A DNA stretch of 56,296 nucleotides from Alphaproteobacteria bacterium. GTDB taxonomy: Bacteria > Pseudomonadota > Alphaproteobacteria > DSM-16000 > Inquilinaceae. Position numbers and translations under genes: made by a program. Under the pieces are notes generated by a model. It ran no database searches. It was given only the letters and a program-made list of their open reading frames with translations, and was not told the DNA's origin. Shown piece by piece: positions 1-8,704 of this stretch (positions are counted from its first letter, which is position 1; each line of letters opens with the position of its first letter). Location: contig JANQIU010000010.1 in assembly GCA_028281985.1 (NCBI GenBank), positions 1 through 56,296 on the forward strand. Direction: 5' to 3'.

Positions 1-429
1 CAGAAGTCGCTGGGCATCGAGATCCCGGTCGATGTGCATGGCGGCGATCTGGACACCGCCCACTACGAAGCCCTGACCGCCAAGGTCCTGGAGACCTTCC
101 CGGGCATGTCGGCGATTGCCGTGACCCTGCGGGAAAGCAAGAGCGCCGACCACAACGACTGGTCCGCCTGCTTCCGCGACCAGGACGGCTTCCGGCTGAG
201 CCGGAAATACGCCATCACCCATATCGTCGACCGGGTCGGCGGGGGCGACAGCTTCGCCTCGGGCCTGATCTACGGCATGCTGTCCTATTCCGACCGGCAG
301 GCGTCGCTGGAATACGCGGTCGCCGCCAGTGCACTGAAGCACACCATCTCCGGCGACGTGAACCGGGTGTCGGCAGCCGAGGTCAAGGCGCTGATGGGCG
401 GTGACGCCTCGGGCCGGGTGCAGCGCTAG
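1..429 (+). CDS. kdgK: 2-keto-3-deoxygluconate kinase (PfkB family), 3' part only
   Basis: The reading frame is open from the first base of the window, so the start lies upstream; 142 C-terminal residues are present. The PfkB/ribokinase signature [16 protein letters not shown] is clear and contains the catalytic Asp of the GxGD motif. The tail, with KHTISGDVN and a C-terminal SGRVQR, matches what I know of KDG kinases. These phosphorylate 2-keto-3-deoxygluconate to KDPG in the cytoplasm, feeding the Entner-Doudoroff aldolase. Another PfkB sugar kinase is possible because the substrate-binding N-terminal half is missing. The next gene on this strand starts 91 bases downstream and looks unrelated. 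Confidence 0.8.
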   Translation, partial: QKSLGIEIPVDVHGGDLDTAHYEALTAKVLETFPGMSAIAVTLRESKSADHNDWSACFRDQDGFRLSRKYAITHIVDRVGGGDSFASGLIYGMLSYSDRQASLEYAVAASALKHTISGDVNRVSAAEVKALMGGDASGRVQR

Positions 430-520
430 GGCAAAGGCGGCAGCGGATACGCGCAGACGGTTGGCAGCTACCAACCTTTAAGGGTTTGACGTCATCCTGG
501 CATACCACCATCGGGATGCC

Positions 521-898
521 GTGATGACCGCATCGCTAGCGCGAACCCTGGATCGACCGCAGGCACGGCATGTCCCGTCCGTGACCCTGGCCCGGCTGCT
601 GACGCAGGTGCCGGAGCCGGTGCGCGAGGGGTTCACGCCGGACCAGCTCGCGGCCCTCGATCAGGCGCTGGCGCAGGACACCGAGCGCCGCCACGCCGTC
701 AACATCCGGATCACCCTGTTCGACTGGGTGTTCCTGGTCATTCTGGGCGGGCGCGAAAAGCGAAACCGACGGCGCCGGGCCGCCGACCGCGCCCGGCATC
801 CGCTACGCACACTGGCCAATATCCTGTTCCTTGTCTGGGTCGCCGTCATGGGCCTGACCCTGGGGTCGGTGCTGCAATGGCTGATCTTCGGAAACTAG
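521..898 (+). CDS. Small membrane protein of unknown function
   Basis: This encodes 125 aa with a GTG start followed directly by ATG, so the true start may be the ATG at 524. The N-terminal ~55 residues are soluble. A hydrophobic stretch near residues 66-76 (FDWVFLVILGG) is followed by a very basic Arg/Lys-rich linker and then a convincing transmembrane helix (ANILFLVWVAVMGLTLGSVL) near the C-terminus. The family is widespread in Rhodospirillales-like genomes, where I recall such proteins being misannotated as an aroA-type enzyme; nothing here resembles that enzyme. The 3' end overlaps the following pilin-like gene by 22 bases, suggesting co-transcription. Function is unknown. Confidence 0.6.
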   Translation: MMTASLARTLDRPQARHVPSVTLARLLTQVPEPVREGFTPDQLAALDQALAQDTERRHAVNIRITLFDWVFLVILGGREKRNRRRRAADRARHPLRTLANILFLVWVAVMGLTLGSVLQWLIFGN

Positions 899-1104
899 AC
901 GAGGCCATCCCGGCGGAGCCCCGCCGGCCGTGGCGGCCGTTTTCCGACACCCGCGGCGGCGCCACCCTGGAATACGCGCTGGTGGTCTTCGTCGTCTCGA
1001 CACTGGTCGGCTTCGTCCTGCCGCATTTCGGCATATCGATCATGGCCCTGGTGGAGCAGGTGACCGCGGTTATCGACGCTGTGGTCTCCGGGATCGGACG
1101 TTGA
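877..1104 (+). CDS. Flp/TadE-type pilin-like small protein
   Basis: This encodes 75 aa. A basic N-terminal leader of about 28 residues is followed by GGATLEYALVVFVVSTLVG, the pattern of a Flp-type class IVb prepilin: cleavage after Gly, Glu at mature position +4 followed by a Tyr, then a long hydrophobic helix. Such proteins form Flp pili or minor pseudopilins of Tad systems at the inner membrane. No tad/cpa assembly genes are in the window, so it would depend on machinery encoded elsewhere. The ATG at 877 lies inside the end of the preceding membrane-protein gene (22-base overlap). An alternative is a TadE-like anchored protein. Confidence 0.55.
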   Translation: MADLRKLDEAIPAEPRRPWRPFSDTRGGATLEYALVVFVVSTLVGFVLPHFGISIMALVEQVTAVIDAVVSGIGR

Positions 1105-1121
1105 CGCCCGAACCGGTAAAT

Positions 1122-1137
1122 ATAAAGATATCTTTAT
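1122..1137. promoter_or_regulatory. Perfect 16-bp palindrome upstream of ahcY, candidate ArsR-type (SahR) operator
   Basis: The sequence ATAAAGATATCTTTAT is a perfect palindrome in an AT-rich patch, 155 bases upstream of the ahcY start. From family knowledge, SAM/SAH-cycle genes in many Proteobacteria are controlled by the ArsR-family regulator SahR, whose sites are AT-rich palindromes around GATATC. The position and sequence fit. The assignment to SahR is inference, because no arsR-type gene lies in this window. Confidence 0.5.
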
Positions 1138-1291
1138 GCTTGAATATCAAAGGCGGTCCGGCGTATAGCCTGCTGCAGATGCGGTAGCGGCAACGCGCGC
1201 GTTGCGCCGCGCAATCCAGGCGCCCACATGACCGCCCGGCATAGCGCCCTGCCCGCCCCCTGGAACATCAGCCCCGACACGAGGTAGCCCC

Positions 1292-2596
1292 ATGCCCGAC
1301 AGCGCCGTCTTCGCCGACTACAAGGTCAAGGATATCGACCAGGCCGACTGGGGCCGCCGCGAGATCGCCATCGCCGAAACCGAGATGCCCGGCCTGATGG
1401 CGCTGCGTGCGGAATACGGCGCGGCCAAGCCGCTGGCCGGGGCCCGCATCGCCGGCTGCCTGCACATGACCATCCAGACGGCGGTGCTGATCGAAACCCT
1501 GATCCATCTGGGTGCGGAGATCCGCTGGTCGTCCTGCAACATCTTCTCCACCCAGGATCACGCGGCCGCCGCCATCGCCGCCGCCGGCGTTCCGGTGTTC
1601 GCCTGGAAGGGCATGGACGAGGACGAGTTCTGGTGGGCCATCGACCAGACCATCGAAGGCCCGAACGGCTGGCGCCCGAACATGATCCTGGACGACGGCG
1701 GCGACCTGACCCAGCGCATGCACGAGGATTTCCCGGCACTGCTGGACGACGTCCGCGGGTTGTCCGAGGAAACCACCACCGGCGTGCACCGGCTGTACGA
1801 TATGGCCAAAGCCGGCACGCTCAAGGTCCCGGCGATCAACGTCAACGACAGCGTCACCAAGTCGAAGTTCGATAACCTGTATGGCTGCCGGGAAAGCCTG
1901 GTCGACGGCATCAAGCGGGCCACGGACGTGATGATGGCCGGCAAGGTCGCCGTCGTCTGCGGCTACGGCGATGTCGGCAAGGGATCGGCGGAATCGCTGC
2001 GCAGCCAGGGCGCGCGGGTCATGGTCACCGAAGTCGATCCGATCTGCGCCCTGCAGGCGGCCATGGAAGGCTACCAGGTGGTGACCATGGACGATGCGGC
2101 ACCCCAGGGCGACATCTTCGTCACGGCCACCGGCAATGTGGACGTGATCACCCTGGACCACATGCGGCAGATGAAGGACCGTGCCATCGTCTGCAACATC
2201 GGCCATTTCGACAGCGAGATCCAGATCGACGCCCTGCGCAATTACAAGTGGGAAGAGGTCAAGCCGCAGGTCGACGAGGTGGTGTTCCCCGACAACAAGC
2301 GGCTGATCGTGCTGGCCAAGGGCCGGCTGGTGAACCTGGGCTGCGCCACCGGCCACCCCAGCTTCGTGATGTCGGCCAGCTTCACCAACCAGGTGCTGGC
2401 GCAGATCGAGCTTTGGCGCAACCACGCCAATTACGAGCGGCAGGTCTACGTCCTGCCCAAGCACCTGGATGAGAAGGTTGCAGCCCTGCACCTGGCCCGG
2501 TTGGGCGCGAAGCTGACCGATCTTTCGGACAAGCAGGCCGACTATATCGGCGTCGGCAAGGACGGCCCGTTCAAGCCGGACTACTACCGGTATTGA
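1292..2596 (+). CDS. ahcY: Adenosylhomocysteinase (S-adenosyl-L-homocysteine hydrolase)
   Basis: This encodes 434 aa, the usual length for the family without the ~40-residue insert. It hydrolyses S-adenosylhomocysteine to adenosine and homocysteine, relieving product inhibition of methyltransferases. The NAD-binding glycine motif [10 protein letters not shown] begins at residue 224; GHFDSEIQ and [20 protein letters not shown] follow, and the chain ends in the diagnostic KPDYYRY. The ATG is preceded by a GAGG ribosome site about 8 bases upstream. It stands alone, with a 187-base upstream region that contains the palindrome at 1122-1137. The identification is very secure. Confidence 0.98.
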   Translation: MPDSAVFADYKVKDIDQADWGRREIAIAETEMPGLMALRAEYGAAKPLAGARIAGCLHMTIQTAVLIETLIHLGAEIRWSSCNIFSTQDHAAAAIAAAGVPVFAWKGMDEDEFWWAIDQTIEGPNGWRPNMILDDGGDLTQRMHEDFPALLDDVRGLSEETTTGVHRLYDMAKAGTLKVPAINVNDSVTKSKFDNLYGCRESLVDGIKRATDVMMAGKVAVVCGYGDVGKGSAESLRSQGARVMVTEVDPICALQAAMEGYQVVTMDDAAPQGDIFVTATGNVDVITLDHMRQMKDRAIVCNIGHFDSEIQIDALRNYKWEEVKPQVDEVVFPDNKRLIVLAKGRLVNLGCATGHPSFVMSASFTNQVLAQIELWRNHANYERQVYVLPKHLDEKVAALHLARLGAKLTDLSDKQADYIGVGKDGPFKPDYYRY

Positions 2597-2874
2597 TGCC
2601 GGAGACCGGGCGGCACGGCCAGGCGAGTGGGTCGCGCTGCCAGGGGCCGCCGGCGACCGATGCCTTTGGGTTCATCGGATCGGCGGCCCGGTTGATCTTG
2701 AAATGCGATATTCCAGTGCGCACCTGTAAGTGGATTGAAAATTGCGCGTAGTTCGCGCGGACTGAGCGGCGCTCGTGGCGCGCCGCCGCGACGCGTCCCC
2801 GCCGGGCGGCATTCCCGTCTGCGGACGGGTGGTCAGCCACACAGCCTCCCGGCGACGGGCCGAGGAGCAAATTC

Positions 2875-3525
2875 ATGAACGTTCTGGAGCTTCCCCGGAC
2901 GCCGGCCGACGGCGGTCCGGTAAAACTCGCCGTGGTCGAGGAGTCGATGAACATCGACGTCGCCGATCATTCGGGCAATCCGGCGCCGTTGGGCCTGCTG
3001 GCCTTCGGGCTGACCACCGTTCTGCTGAACATGCACAATGCCGGTTGGTTTGCGCTCAGCGCCATGATCCTGGGCATGGGCATCTTCTACGGCGGCCTGG
3101 CACAGATCGTCGCCGGCATCATGGAATGGCGGAAGGGCAACACCTTTGCCACCACCGCCTTCCTGTCCTACGGCTTCTTCTGGCTGAGCCTGGTGGGCAT
3201 CCTGACCTTCCCGGCGATGGGCATTGCCGTGGAGCCGGAACCGGCCGCGATGGCCGCCTATCTGTTCATCTGGGGCCTGTTCACCGCGGTGATGTTCGCC
3301 GCCACACTGCGGCTGAGCCGGGCCCTGCAGGTCGTGTTCGCCAGCCTGACGCTGCTGTTCTTCCTGCTGGGCATGGCCGACATCACCGGTAGTCAGATCC
3401 TCGGCACCATCGCCGGCTACGAAGGCATGCTGTGCGGCGCCGCGGCGATCTATGCCGGCCTTGCGCAGGTGCTGAACGAAACCTATGGGCGGACGGTGCT
3501 GCCGCTGGGTTTGGTCCGCCGATAA
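2875..3525 (+). CDS. Acetate/succinate uptake permease, GPR1/FUN34/SatP family
   Basis: This encodes 216 aa. After a ~35-residue cytoplasmic leader comes [18 protein letters not shown], the NPAPLGL signature of the acetate uptake transporter family. Alternating hydrophobic segments consistent with six helices follow. Members import acetate, and often succinate, with protons across the inner membrane. The start is chosen for the AGGAG nine bases upstream; an internal Met at residue 25 is an alternative. The next gene, a histone-deacetylase-like amidohydrolase that would release acetate, begins 25 bases later on the same strand, so the two are probably co-transcribed. Confidence 0.85.
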   Translation: MNVLELPRTPADGGPVKLAVVEESMNIDVADHSGNPAPLGLLAFGLTTVLLNMHNAGWFALSAMILGMGIFYGGLAQIVAGIMEWRKGNTFATTAFLSYGFFWLSLVGILTFPAMGIAVEPEPAAMAAYLFIWGLFTAVMFAATLRLSRALQVVFASLTLLFFLLGMADITGSQILGTIAGYEGMLCGAAAIYAGLAQVLNETYGRTVLPLGLVRR

Positions 3526-3550
3526 CGGCGATCGATGCCGAAGCCGCACG

Positions 3551-4489
3551 ATGAACACGGTGCTGTTCACCCACCCGGCCTGCGACGGGCATGATCCGGG
3601 TACGGGTCACCCCGATTGCCCGGAGCGGCTGATCGCGATCCGCCGGGTGCTGGAGGCGGAGGACTTCGTCTACCTCGACCGCCAGGAAGGCCCGGCGGTG
3701 ACGGCCGACCAGCTGCACCGCGCCCATCCCCGGGACTATGTCGAGCGGGTGTTGCGGGCGGCGCCGCGCCGCGGTGTCGAAACCCTGGGCCCGGACATGG
3801 CCGTATCGCCCGGTTCGGTCCAGGCTGCCCTGCACGCTGCCGGCGCCGTCTGTGCGGCCGTTGACGAGGTCTTGGGCGATCGCCCCGGCAACGCCTTTTG
3901 CGCCGTGCGACCGCCGGGGCACCATGCGGAAGCCCGGCGGTCGCGGGGGTTCTGCCTGTTCAACAACATCGCCGTCGGCGCCCTGCACGCCCGGTCGGCC
4001 CACGGCGTCCGCCGGATCGCCGTGATGGATTTCGACGTGCATCACGGCAATGGCACACAACGCCTCTTCTGGGACGATCCCGGCCTGTTCTACGCCTCGA
4101 CCCACCAGTCGCCGCTGTACCCCGGAACCGGTCTCGCTCAGGAGCGCGGCGGCGCCGGCAACGTCCTGAACGCCCCGCTGGCGCCGACCGCCGGATCGCC
4201 GGAGTTCCGGCAGGTCATGCAGGAAACCGTGCTGCCGGCTCTTGACCGGTTCGAACCGGAGCTGCTGATGATCTCGGCTGGGTTCGACGCGCATGCATTG
4301 GACCCTTTGGCCTGCCTGAACCTGCACGAAGGCGACTTTGCCTGGGTCACCGCCAAGCTGGGCGACCTGGCGGCACGCCACGCCGGCGGGCGGATCGTTT
4401 CCGTCCTGGAGGGCGGCTACAATCCCCAGATGCTGGCTGCCTGCACGGCCGCCCATGTTCGCGAGTTGATGGTTGCGCCGGTCGGGTGA
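3551..4489 (+). CDS. Histone-deacetylase-family Zn amidohydrolase (class II / AcuC-like)
   Basis: This encodes 312 aa. It carries the full deacetylase signature: RPPGHHA near residues 120-126, GFCLFNNIAV, then DFDVHHGNG (residues 160-168) supplying Zn ligands, STHQSPLYPGTG, the later ligand Asp in SAGFDAH, and LEGGYN near the end. Bacterial members deacetylate acetyl-lysine proteins, acetylpolyamines or other small N-acetyl compounds in the cytoplasm. The start at 3551 is supported by homology because family members begin close to a TVLFTHP-type strand; the upstream extension is unlike the family. It follows the acetate permease by 25 bases, which hints at acetate handling. The physiological substrate is unknown. 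Confidence 0.9.
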   Translation: MNTVLFTHPACDGHDPGTGHPDCPERLIAIRRVLEAEDFVYLDRQEGPAVTADQLHRAHPRDYVERVLRAAPRRGVETLGPDMAVSPGSVQAALHAAGAVCAAVDEVLGDRPGNAFCAVRPPGHHAEARRSRGFCLFNNIAVGALHARSAHGVRRIAVMDFDVHHGNGTQRLFWDDPGLFYASTHQSPLYPGTGLAQERGGAGNVLNAPLAPTAGSPEFRQVMQETVLPALDRFEPELLMISAGFDAHALDPLACLNLHEGDFAWVTAKLGDLAARHAGGRIVSVLEGGYNPQMLAACTAAHVRELMVAPVG

Positions 4490-4512
4490 CCGGCGACAAA
4501 CACGGGCGGCCT

Positions 4513-5307
4513 TCAGAGATCGATATCGACCCAGGCCGGGACGTGGTCGGAGGGCTTCGGCTCCCACCCCCGCGCTTCCCGCAGGATGCCGGCATCGCGC
4601 ATCCCGCCCTGCAGCGGCGGCGTCACCCAGATATGGTCCAGGCGGCGGCCGCGGTCAGACGTCGACCAGTCGCGGGCCCGGTAGCTCCACCACGAGTACA
4701 GCTTCTGGTCGGCCGGCACGAAATGCCGGTGCACGTCGACCCAGCCGATGCTGTTCTGCCAGGCGGTCAGCTTCTCCACCTCCACCGGCGTGTGGCTGAC
4801 CACCGACAGCATCTGCTTGTGCGACCAGACATCGTGTTCCAGCGGCGCGATGTTCAGGTCGCCGACCAGAATCGCCCGATCGTCCGCTCCGCGGGTTTCG
4901 GCCCACCAGGCGGCCTGGGCGTCGACGAAGTCCAGCTTTTGGGCGAACTTCTCATTGACCGCGGGGTCCGGCACGTCGCCGCCGGACGGCACGTAGATGT
5001 TGTGCAGTTCGGTCCCGCCGGCCAGCCGCACCCAGACATGCCGGCTGTCGTCGCGATCGCACCAGTTCAGGGGTCCCGACGCGTCGAACGGCAGGCGGGA
5101 AACGATGGCGACGCCGTTGTAGCCGGGCATCCCGTTGATCGCCCGGTGCCCATAGCCCCGCTCCTGGAACGGGCCATGCGGGAACAGCGAATCGGTGACC
5201 TTGGTTTCCTGCAGGCACAGGATGTCCGGCGACAGCTCGTCCAACAGCCGCATGACGAGGTCGATCCGCAGCCGCACCGAATTGATGTTCCAAGTCGCCA
5301 GACGCAT
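4513..5307 (-). CDS. xthA: Exodeoxyribonuclease III (AP endonuclease)
   Basis: This encodes 264 aa, the normal length. The EEP-fold motifs are in order: TWNINSVR (residues 5-12), LQETKV with the metal-binding Glu34, a central GDLNIAP, and the C-terminal SDHVPAW with the catalytic Asp-His at 254-255. The enzyme cleaves DNA at abasic sites and degrades 3' ends during base excision repair. It is convergent with the deacetylase gene, 23 bases between stops. The FAH-family gene lies immediately upstream on the same strand (13 bases), so they may share a transcript. Confidence 0.95.
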   Translation of the reverse strand: MRLATWNINSVRLRIDLVMRLLDELSPDILCLQETKVTDSLFPHGPFQERGYGHRAINGMPGYNGVAIVSRLPFDASGPLNWCDRDDSRHVWVRLAGGTELHNIYVPSGGDVPDPAVNEKFAQKLDFVDAQAAWWAETRGADDRAILVGDLNIAPLEHDVWSHKQMLSVVSHTPVEVEKLTAWQNSIGWVDVHRHFVPADQKLYSWWSYRARDWSTSDRGRRLDHIWVTPPLQGGMRDAGILREARGWEPKPSDHVPAWVDIDL

Positions 5308-5320
5308 GGCGGATCTCCTG

Positions 5321-6013
5321 TCAGCGTGGGGCGACCGGGGTGCGGATCGTGCCGACCCCGGCGACTTCGCCTTCCATCAGATCGCCCGGCAGAACGCCGG
5401 CCACGCCTTCGGGCGTGCCGGTCATGATCAGGTCCCCAGGCGCCAGATCGACCAGCCCCGACAGATGCGCGATGGTCTCCGGAACCGACCAGATCATATC
5501 GGCGATATCGCCTTCCTGCCGGACCGCGCCGTTGACCCGAAGCCGGATGGCAGCGGTGTCCGGATGGCCGCTCGTCGCCGCCGGCGCCAGCGATCCGATG
5601 GGGGCGGACCGATCGAACCCTTTGGCCATGTCCCAGGGCCGGCCTTTCGCCTTAGCCGCCTGCTGCAGGTCGCGCCGGGTCATGTCGAGCCCGACGCCGT
5701 AACCGAACACGTGATCGAGGGCGGCTGCTTCCGGGATGGTCCGGCCACCGTGGCCGATCGCCACCACCAGTTCGATTTCATGGTGCAGCTCGGCGGTTTG
5801 CGGCGGGTAGGGCATGGGCTCGCCGTCCTGCACCAGCGCATCGGCCGGCTTGGTGAAGAAGAACGGCGGTTCCCGGTCCGGGTCGGCGCCCATTTCCCGC
5901 GCGTGGGCTGCATAGTTGCGGCCGACGCAGTAGATGCGGCGAACCGGAAAGCGATCGGCACTGCCGGAAACCGGCAGGCTCGGCGGTTCCCACAAGGGGA
6001 TGACGGTGCCCAT
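5321..6013 (-). CDS. Fumarylacetoacetate hydrolase (FAH) family protein
   Basis: This encodes 230 aa starting at MGTVIPLW; the longer upstream frame is not family-like. Hallmarks are [15 protein letters not shown] near residues 32-46, the metal-binding [13 protein letters not shown] containing the E-x-E pair, and [14 protein letters not shown] near the C-terminus. Members hydrolyse acylpyruvates such as fumarylpyruvate or decarboxylate oxaloacetate. The closest match from memory is the fumarylpyruvate hydrolase/FAHD1 type, but substrate cannot be read from sequence and no aromatic-degradation genes are adjacent. It lies between xthA and a cytidylate-kinase-like gene on the same strand. Confidence 0.85.
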   Translation of the reverse strand: MGTVIPLWEPPSLPVSGSADRFPVRRIYCVGRNYAAHAREMGADPDREPPFFFTKPADALVQDGEPMPYPPQTAELHHEIELVVAIGHGGRTIPEAAALDHVFGYGVGLDMTRRDLQQAAKAKGRPWDMAKGFDRSAPIGSLAPAATSGHPDTAAIRLRVNGAVRQEGDIADMIWSVPETIAHLSGLVDLAPGDLIMTGTPEGVAGVLPGDLMEGEVAGVGTIRTPVAPR

Positions 6014-6062
6014 GGTGTCCTGCTCTTTGGGGTTGCTTTGGGGACAGTCCCGAAAAGCGCGC

Positions 6063-6752
6063 TCAGGGCAGCGCGCCGGCGGCCTCCGGACCATAAACAT
6101 GGGCCCGGAACGCCGCCAGGGCGATTGCCGCCGCCTGGTACAGGTCCGGATAGCCGTCGGTGTTGATCACCAGATCGTAGTTCAGCGGGTAATTGTGGCG
6201 CGACTTGAAGGTCTCCCAGAGCCAGCTCGCCCGCTGCTTGTTGGCCTCGCGCACGCGGTCGAACGCGGCTTCGTGACCGATGCCTTCGGCCGCCGCCAAC
6301 CGGTCGGCGCACACCCGGTTGGAGCCGGTGACGCGCAGGCGGAAGATCGGGCGGCCGCCAAGGATCACGTGCGACCCGCGGCCGACAATGATGCCGCCCT
6401 TGGCGGCAATGGCGATGACCACGGCCACCAGGTGGCGGACATATTCCGAGGGTGAACTGTCGTTGGCATGCAGGAACTTGTGCAGCCATTCACCGGCCCG
6501 GGCACCGGCACGTTCGTCCAGGAAATCGATCGCCGACCGGTCGGCCGCGGCCGATTGCGCCACCTGGTCGACCAGGGCCTTGTCGTAGACATCGATCTTG
6601 AGTTCGTGCCCCAGGATCCGGGCGATCTCTTCGCCACCGGCACCGTGGTCGCGGGCGATGGCGATGACCGGCGGCCGTCCCGGATGGGCGAGCGGCTCCC
6701 GGGATTCCGCGCCGATGAAACTGAGCAAGGCATCCTTCGGATCGATGGTCAT
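6063..6752 (-). CDS. Cytidylate kinase-like family protein
   Basis: This encodes 229 aa. [19 protein letters not shown] near the N-terminus matches the modified P-loop of the cytidylate-kinase-like family (Cytidylate_kin2). [11 protein letters not shown] and [14 protein letters not shown] follow, then [15 protein letters not shown], all typical of this family. It is not the canonical cmk, whose P-loop is GxxGxGKGT; here the Lys is replaced, so phosphotransfer activity is uncertain. The C-terminal region contains [16 protein letters not shown], a lid-like helix. It is the first gene of a minus-strand run with the FAH and xthA genes. Function is unproven. Confidence 0.75.
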   Translation of the reverse strand: MTIDPKDALLSFIGAESREPLAHPGRPPVIAIARDHGAGGEEIARILGHELKIDVYDKALVDQVAQSAAADRSAIDFLDERAGARAGEWLHKFLHANDSSPSEYVRHLVAVVIAIAAKGGIIVGRGSHVILGGRPIFRLRVTGSNRVCADRLAAAEGIGHEAAFDRVREANKQRASWLWETFKSRHNYPLNYDLVINTDGYPDLYQAAAIALAAFRAHVYGPEAAGALP

Positions 6753-7045
6753 CGGTGACCCTTGTCGATTGACGGGAACGGCAGCCGCCTATCGCCGCGG
6801 CCGGAACGCCCGGAGTCTAGGTCGGATGGCCGGCGGGCGCCAGGATTGGCACGCCCGCGGACCCCCTGCCGGCCAGGACGGACATGCCGCGGCGGATGCA
6901 CGCGGCCCATGGCCACCCCAACGCCGTTGACGCGGCCGCGGCAGGGAGAGCACATGGTCGGCCCCGGGCGGCGAGCCGGATCATGGCGTGCGTCCGTGCG
7001 AAGTCATGCGCCTGCGGATCGTCCGGCGGGCCGGGAGGGTGCGGG

Positions 7046-8071
7046 ATGAAACGGGTGTTGGCCGCCACGGCGGTGCTGGCGGTGTCCCTGGCGTCGGCGG
7101 CCGCGGCACAGGACGTGACCTTGCGGGTGCACCACTTCCTGCCGCCGACCTCGACCACCCATGCCGACTTCCTGGTGCCCTGGGCGGAGCGGATCACCGA
7201 CCAGTCGGCGGGCAGGATCGCCGTCGAAATCTACCCCTCCATGGGATTGGGCGGGGCGCCGCCCAGCCTCTTCGACCAGGCGCGCGAAGGCGTGGCGGAT
7301 GTGATCTGGACCCTGCCCGGCTATACGCCGGGCCGGTTCCCGACGATAGAAGTGTTCGAACTTCCGTTCGTCGCGGGCAGCGCCGAGGCGACCAGCCAGG
7401 CGATCCAGGCGTTCCACGAAGCGCGGCAGCCGGCGGAGCTCGATGACGTACATGTGCTGATGCTGCACGTACATGCGCCGGGGACGTTTCACAGCCGGCA
7501 GCCGATCGCGATGCTGGAGGACCTGGACGGTCTGACCGTACGCGCGCCCACCCGGGTCAGCACGGCGGCGCTGGAAGCCCTGGGCGCGACACCGGTGGGC
7601 ATGCCGGTCCCGCAGGTGCCCGAGGCCCTGTCCCGCGGCGTGGTGCAGGCAGCCGTGATCCCCTGGGAAGTAGCTTTGCCGCTGCGGGTTCATGAACTGG
7701 TTGAACACCACACGGAAATCGTCGCCGATCGAGGCTTCTACACGGCCGTGTTCCTGTTCGCGATGAACAAGCAACTGTATGAGGGGTTGCCGCCGGACCT
7801 TCGGGCAGTGATCGACGCCAATTCCGGCCTGCCCCTGGCCCGCGAAATCGGCGCCGTGTGGGACGCGGCCGAGCAGCGCGGCCGGCAGGCGGCGGTCGAC
7901 GCGGGCAACGGGATCGTCAGCCTGACGGCCGACGAGCTTGAGCGGTGGCGTGTAGCCTTGCAGCCGGTCGTGGACGACTGGATCGCCCAGGCCGATGCCG
8001 CCGGCATGGACGGCGCTGCCCTGGTGGCCGAAGCGCGCGCCCTGGTGGCCCGCTACGATCAGACCCCCTAG
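7046..8071 (+). CDS. dctP: TRAP transporter solute-binding subunit DctP
   Basis: This encodes 341 aa with a signal peptide (MKRVLAATAVLAVSLASAAAA, cut near AAA-QD). The mature part shows the DctP fold: VTLRVHHFLPPTS, WAERITDQSAGRIAVEIYPS, and a central segment around LTVRAPT that carries the conserved substrate-carboxylate Arg region. The start at 7046 has a GGGAGG ribosome site; an upstream in-frame extension has no signal sequence at its end. TRAP systems import organic acids with Na+. The substrate is not deducible. It is followed by the two membrane subunits, giving a complete transporter operon. Confidence 0.92.
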   Translation: MKRVLAATAVLAVSLASAAAAQDVTLRVHHFLPPTSTTHADFLVPWAERITDQSAGRIAVEIYPSMGLGGAPPSLFDQAREGVADVIWTLPGYTPGRFPTIEVFELPFVAGSAEATSQAIQAFHEARQPAELDDVHVLMLHVHAPGTFHSRQPIAMLEDLDGLTVRAPTRVSTAALEALGATPVGMPVPQVPEALSRGVVQAAVIPWEVALPLRVHELVEHHTEIVADRGFYTAVFLFAMNKQLYEGLPPDLRAVIDANSGLPLAREIGAVWDAAEQRGRQAAVDAGNGIVSLTADELERWRVALQPVVDDWIAQADAAGMDGAALVAEARALVARYDQTP

Positions 8072-8103
8072 GACCGGGAACGACCACCCGGCCGCATGAT
8101 GTG

Positions 8104-8679
8104 ATGGACGCGGGGATCGAATATCGGGTCCGCGACCCGATCGGTCGGGCGCTGTCGGCCCTGTCGGTCGGTCTGGCCGTGCTGGGCGGCCTGGTTCTCG
8201 TCGGGCTGACCCTGATGGTCGTCTGGTCGGTGCTGGGACGCGAGGTTCAGGAACTGCCGTTCTGGCCGGATTTCGCACCGTTTTCCTGGCTCGCGGTCGT
8301 CCCCGGCGAGTTCGAGCTGGTGGAGCTGGCCTATGCCGGCGCCGTCTTCTGCTTCCTGCCCTTTTGCCAGATGGCCCGCGGCAACGTGATCGTCGACGTC
8401 TTCACCGACCGGCTACCACCGCGGATCAAAACGTCGCTGCAACTGGCCGGCGACCTGCTCTATGCGGCGATCGCCGGGTTGCTGACCTGGCAGCTTTCCT
8501 TGCGTCTGGCCGATCACTGGACCGCCGTTTGGCCGGAAACCACGATGATTCTGCGGATCCCGGTCGTTTGGGGCTACGTGCCGGCCGTGCTGGCCAGTGG
8601 CCTGTTGACGGTCGTCTGCGCCTATACGGCCACGGCCTGCCTGCGGCGGGCGCGGCGCAGCGGGGCGTCTATACCGTGA
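8104..8679 (+). CDS. dctQ: TRAP transporter small permease DctQ
   Basis: This encodes about 191 aa from the ATG at 8104; a GTG immediately before it is equally possible. Four hydrophobic helices are visible, the first at about residues 15-40. The conserved E-x-x-x-x-A region ELVELAYAGAVFCFLPFCQ and ARGNVIVDVFTDRLPP in the loop are characteristic of DctQ subunits. It forms the membrane complex with DctM. It starts 32 bases after dctP and ends 25 bases before dctM. The C-terminal tail is Arg-rich and cytoplasmic. Confidence 0.9.
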   Translation: MDAGIEYRVRDPIGRALSALSVGLAVLGGLVLVGLTLMVVWSVLGREVQELPFWPDFAPFSWLAVVPGEFELVELAYAGAVFCFLPFCQMARGNVIVDVFTDRLPPRIKTSLQLAGDLLYAAIAGLLTWQLSLRLADHWTAVWPETTMILRIPVVWGYVPAVLASGLLTVVCAYTATACLRRARRSGASIP

Positions 8680-8704
8680 CCGCCTACCCGCGGGACATGG
8701 GCGC

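Noticed and set aside
1138-1291. SAH riboswitch in the ahcY leader
   Set aside because: The leader can form GC-rich stems, but I could not match the conserved core of the SAH aptamer. The palindrome at 1122-1137 is a better regulatory candidate.
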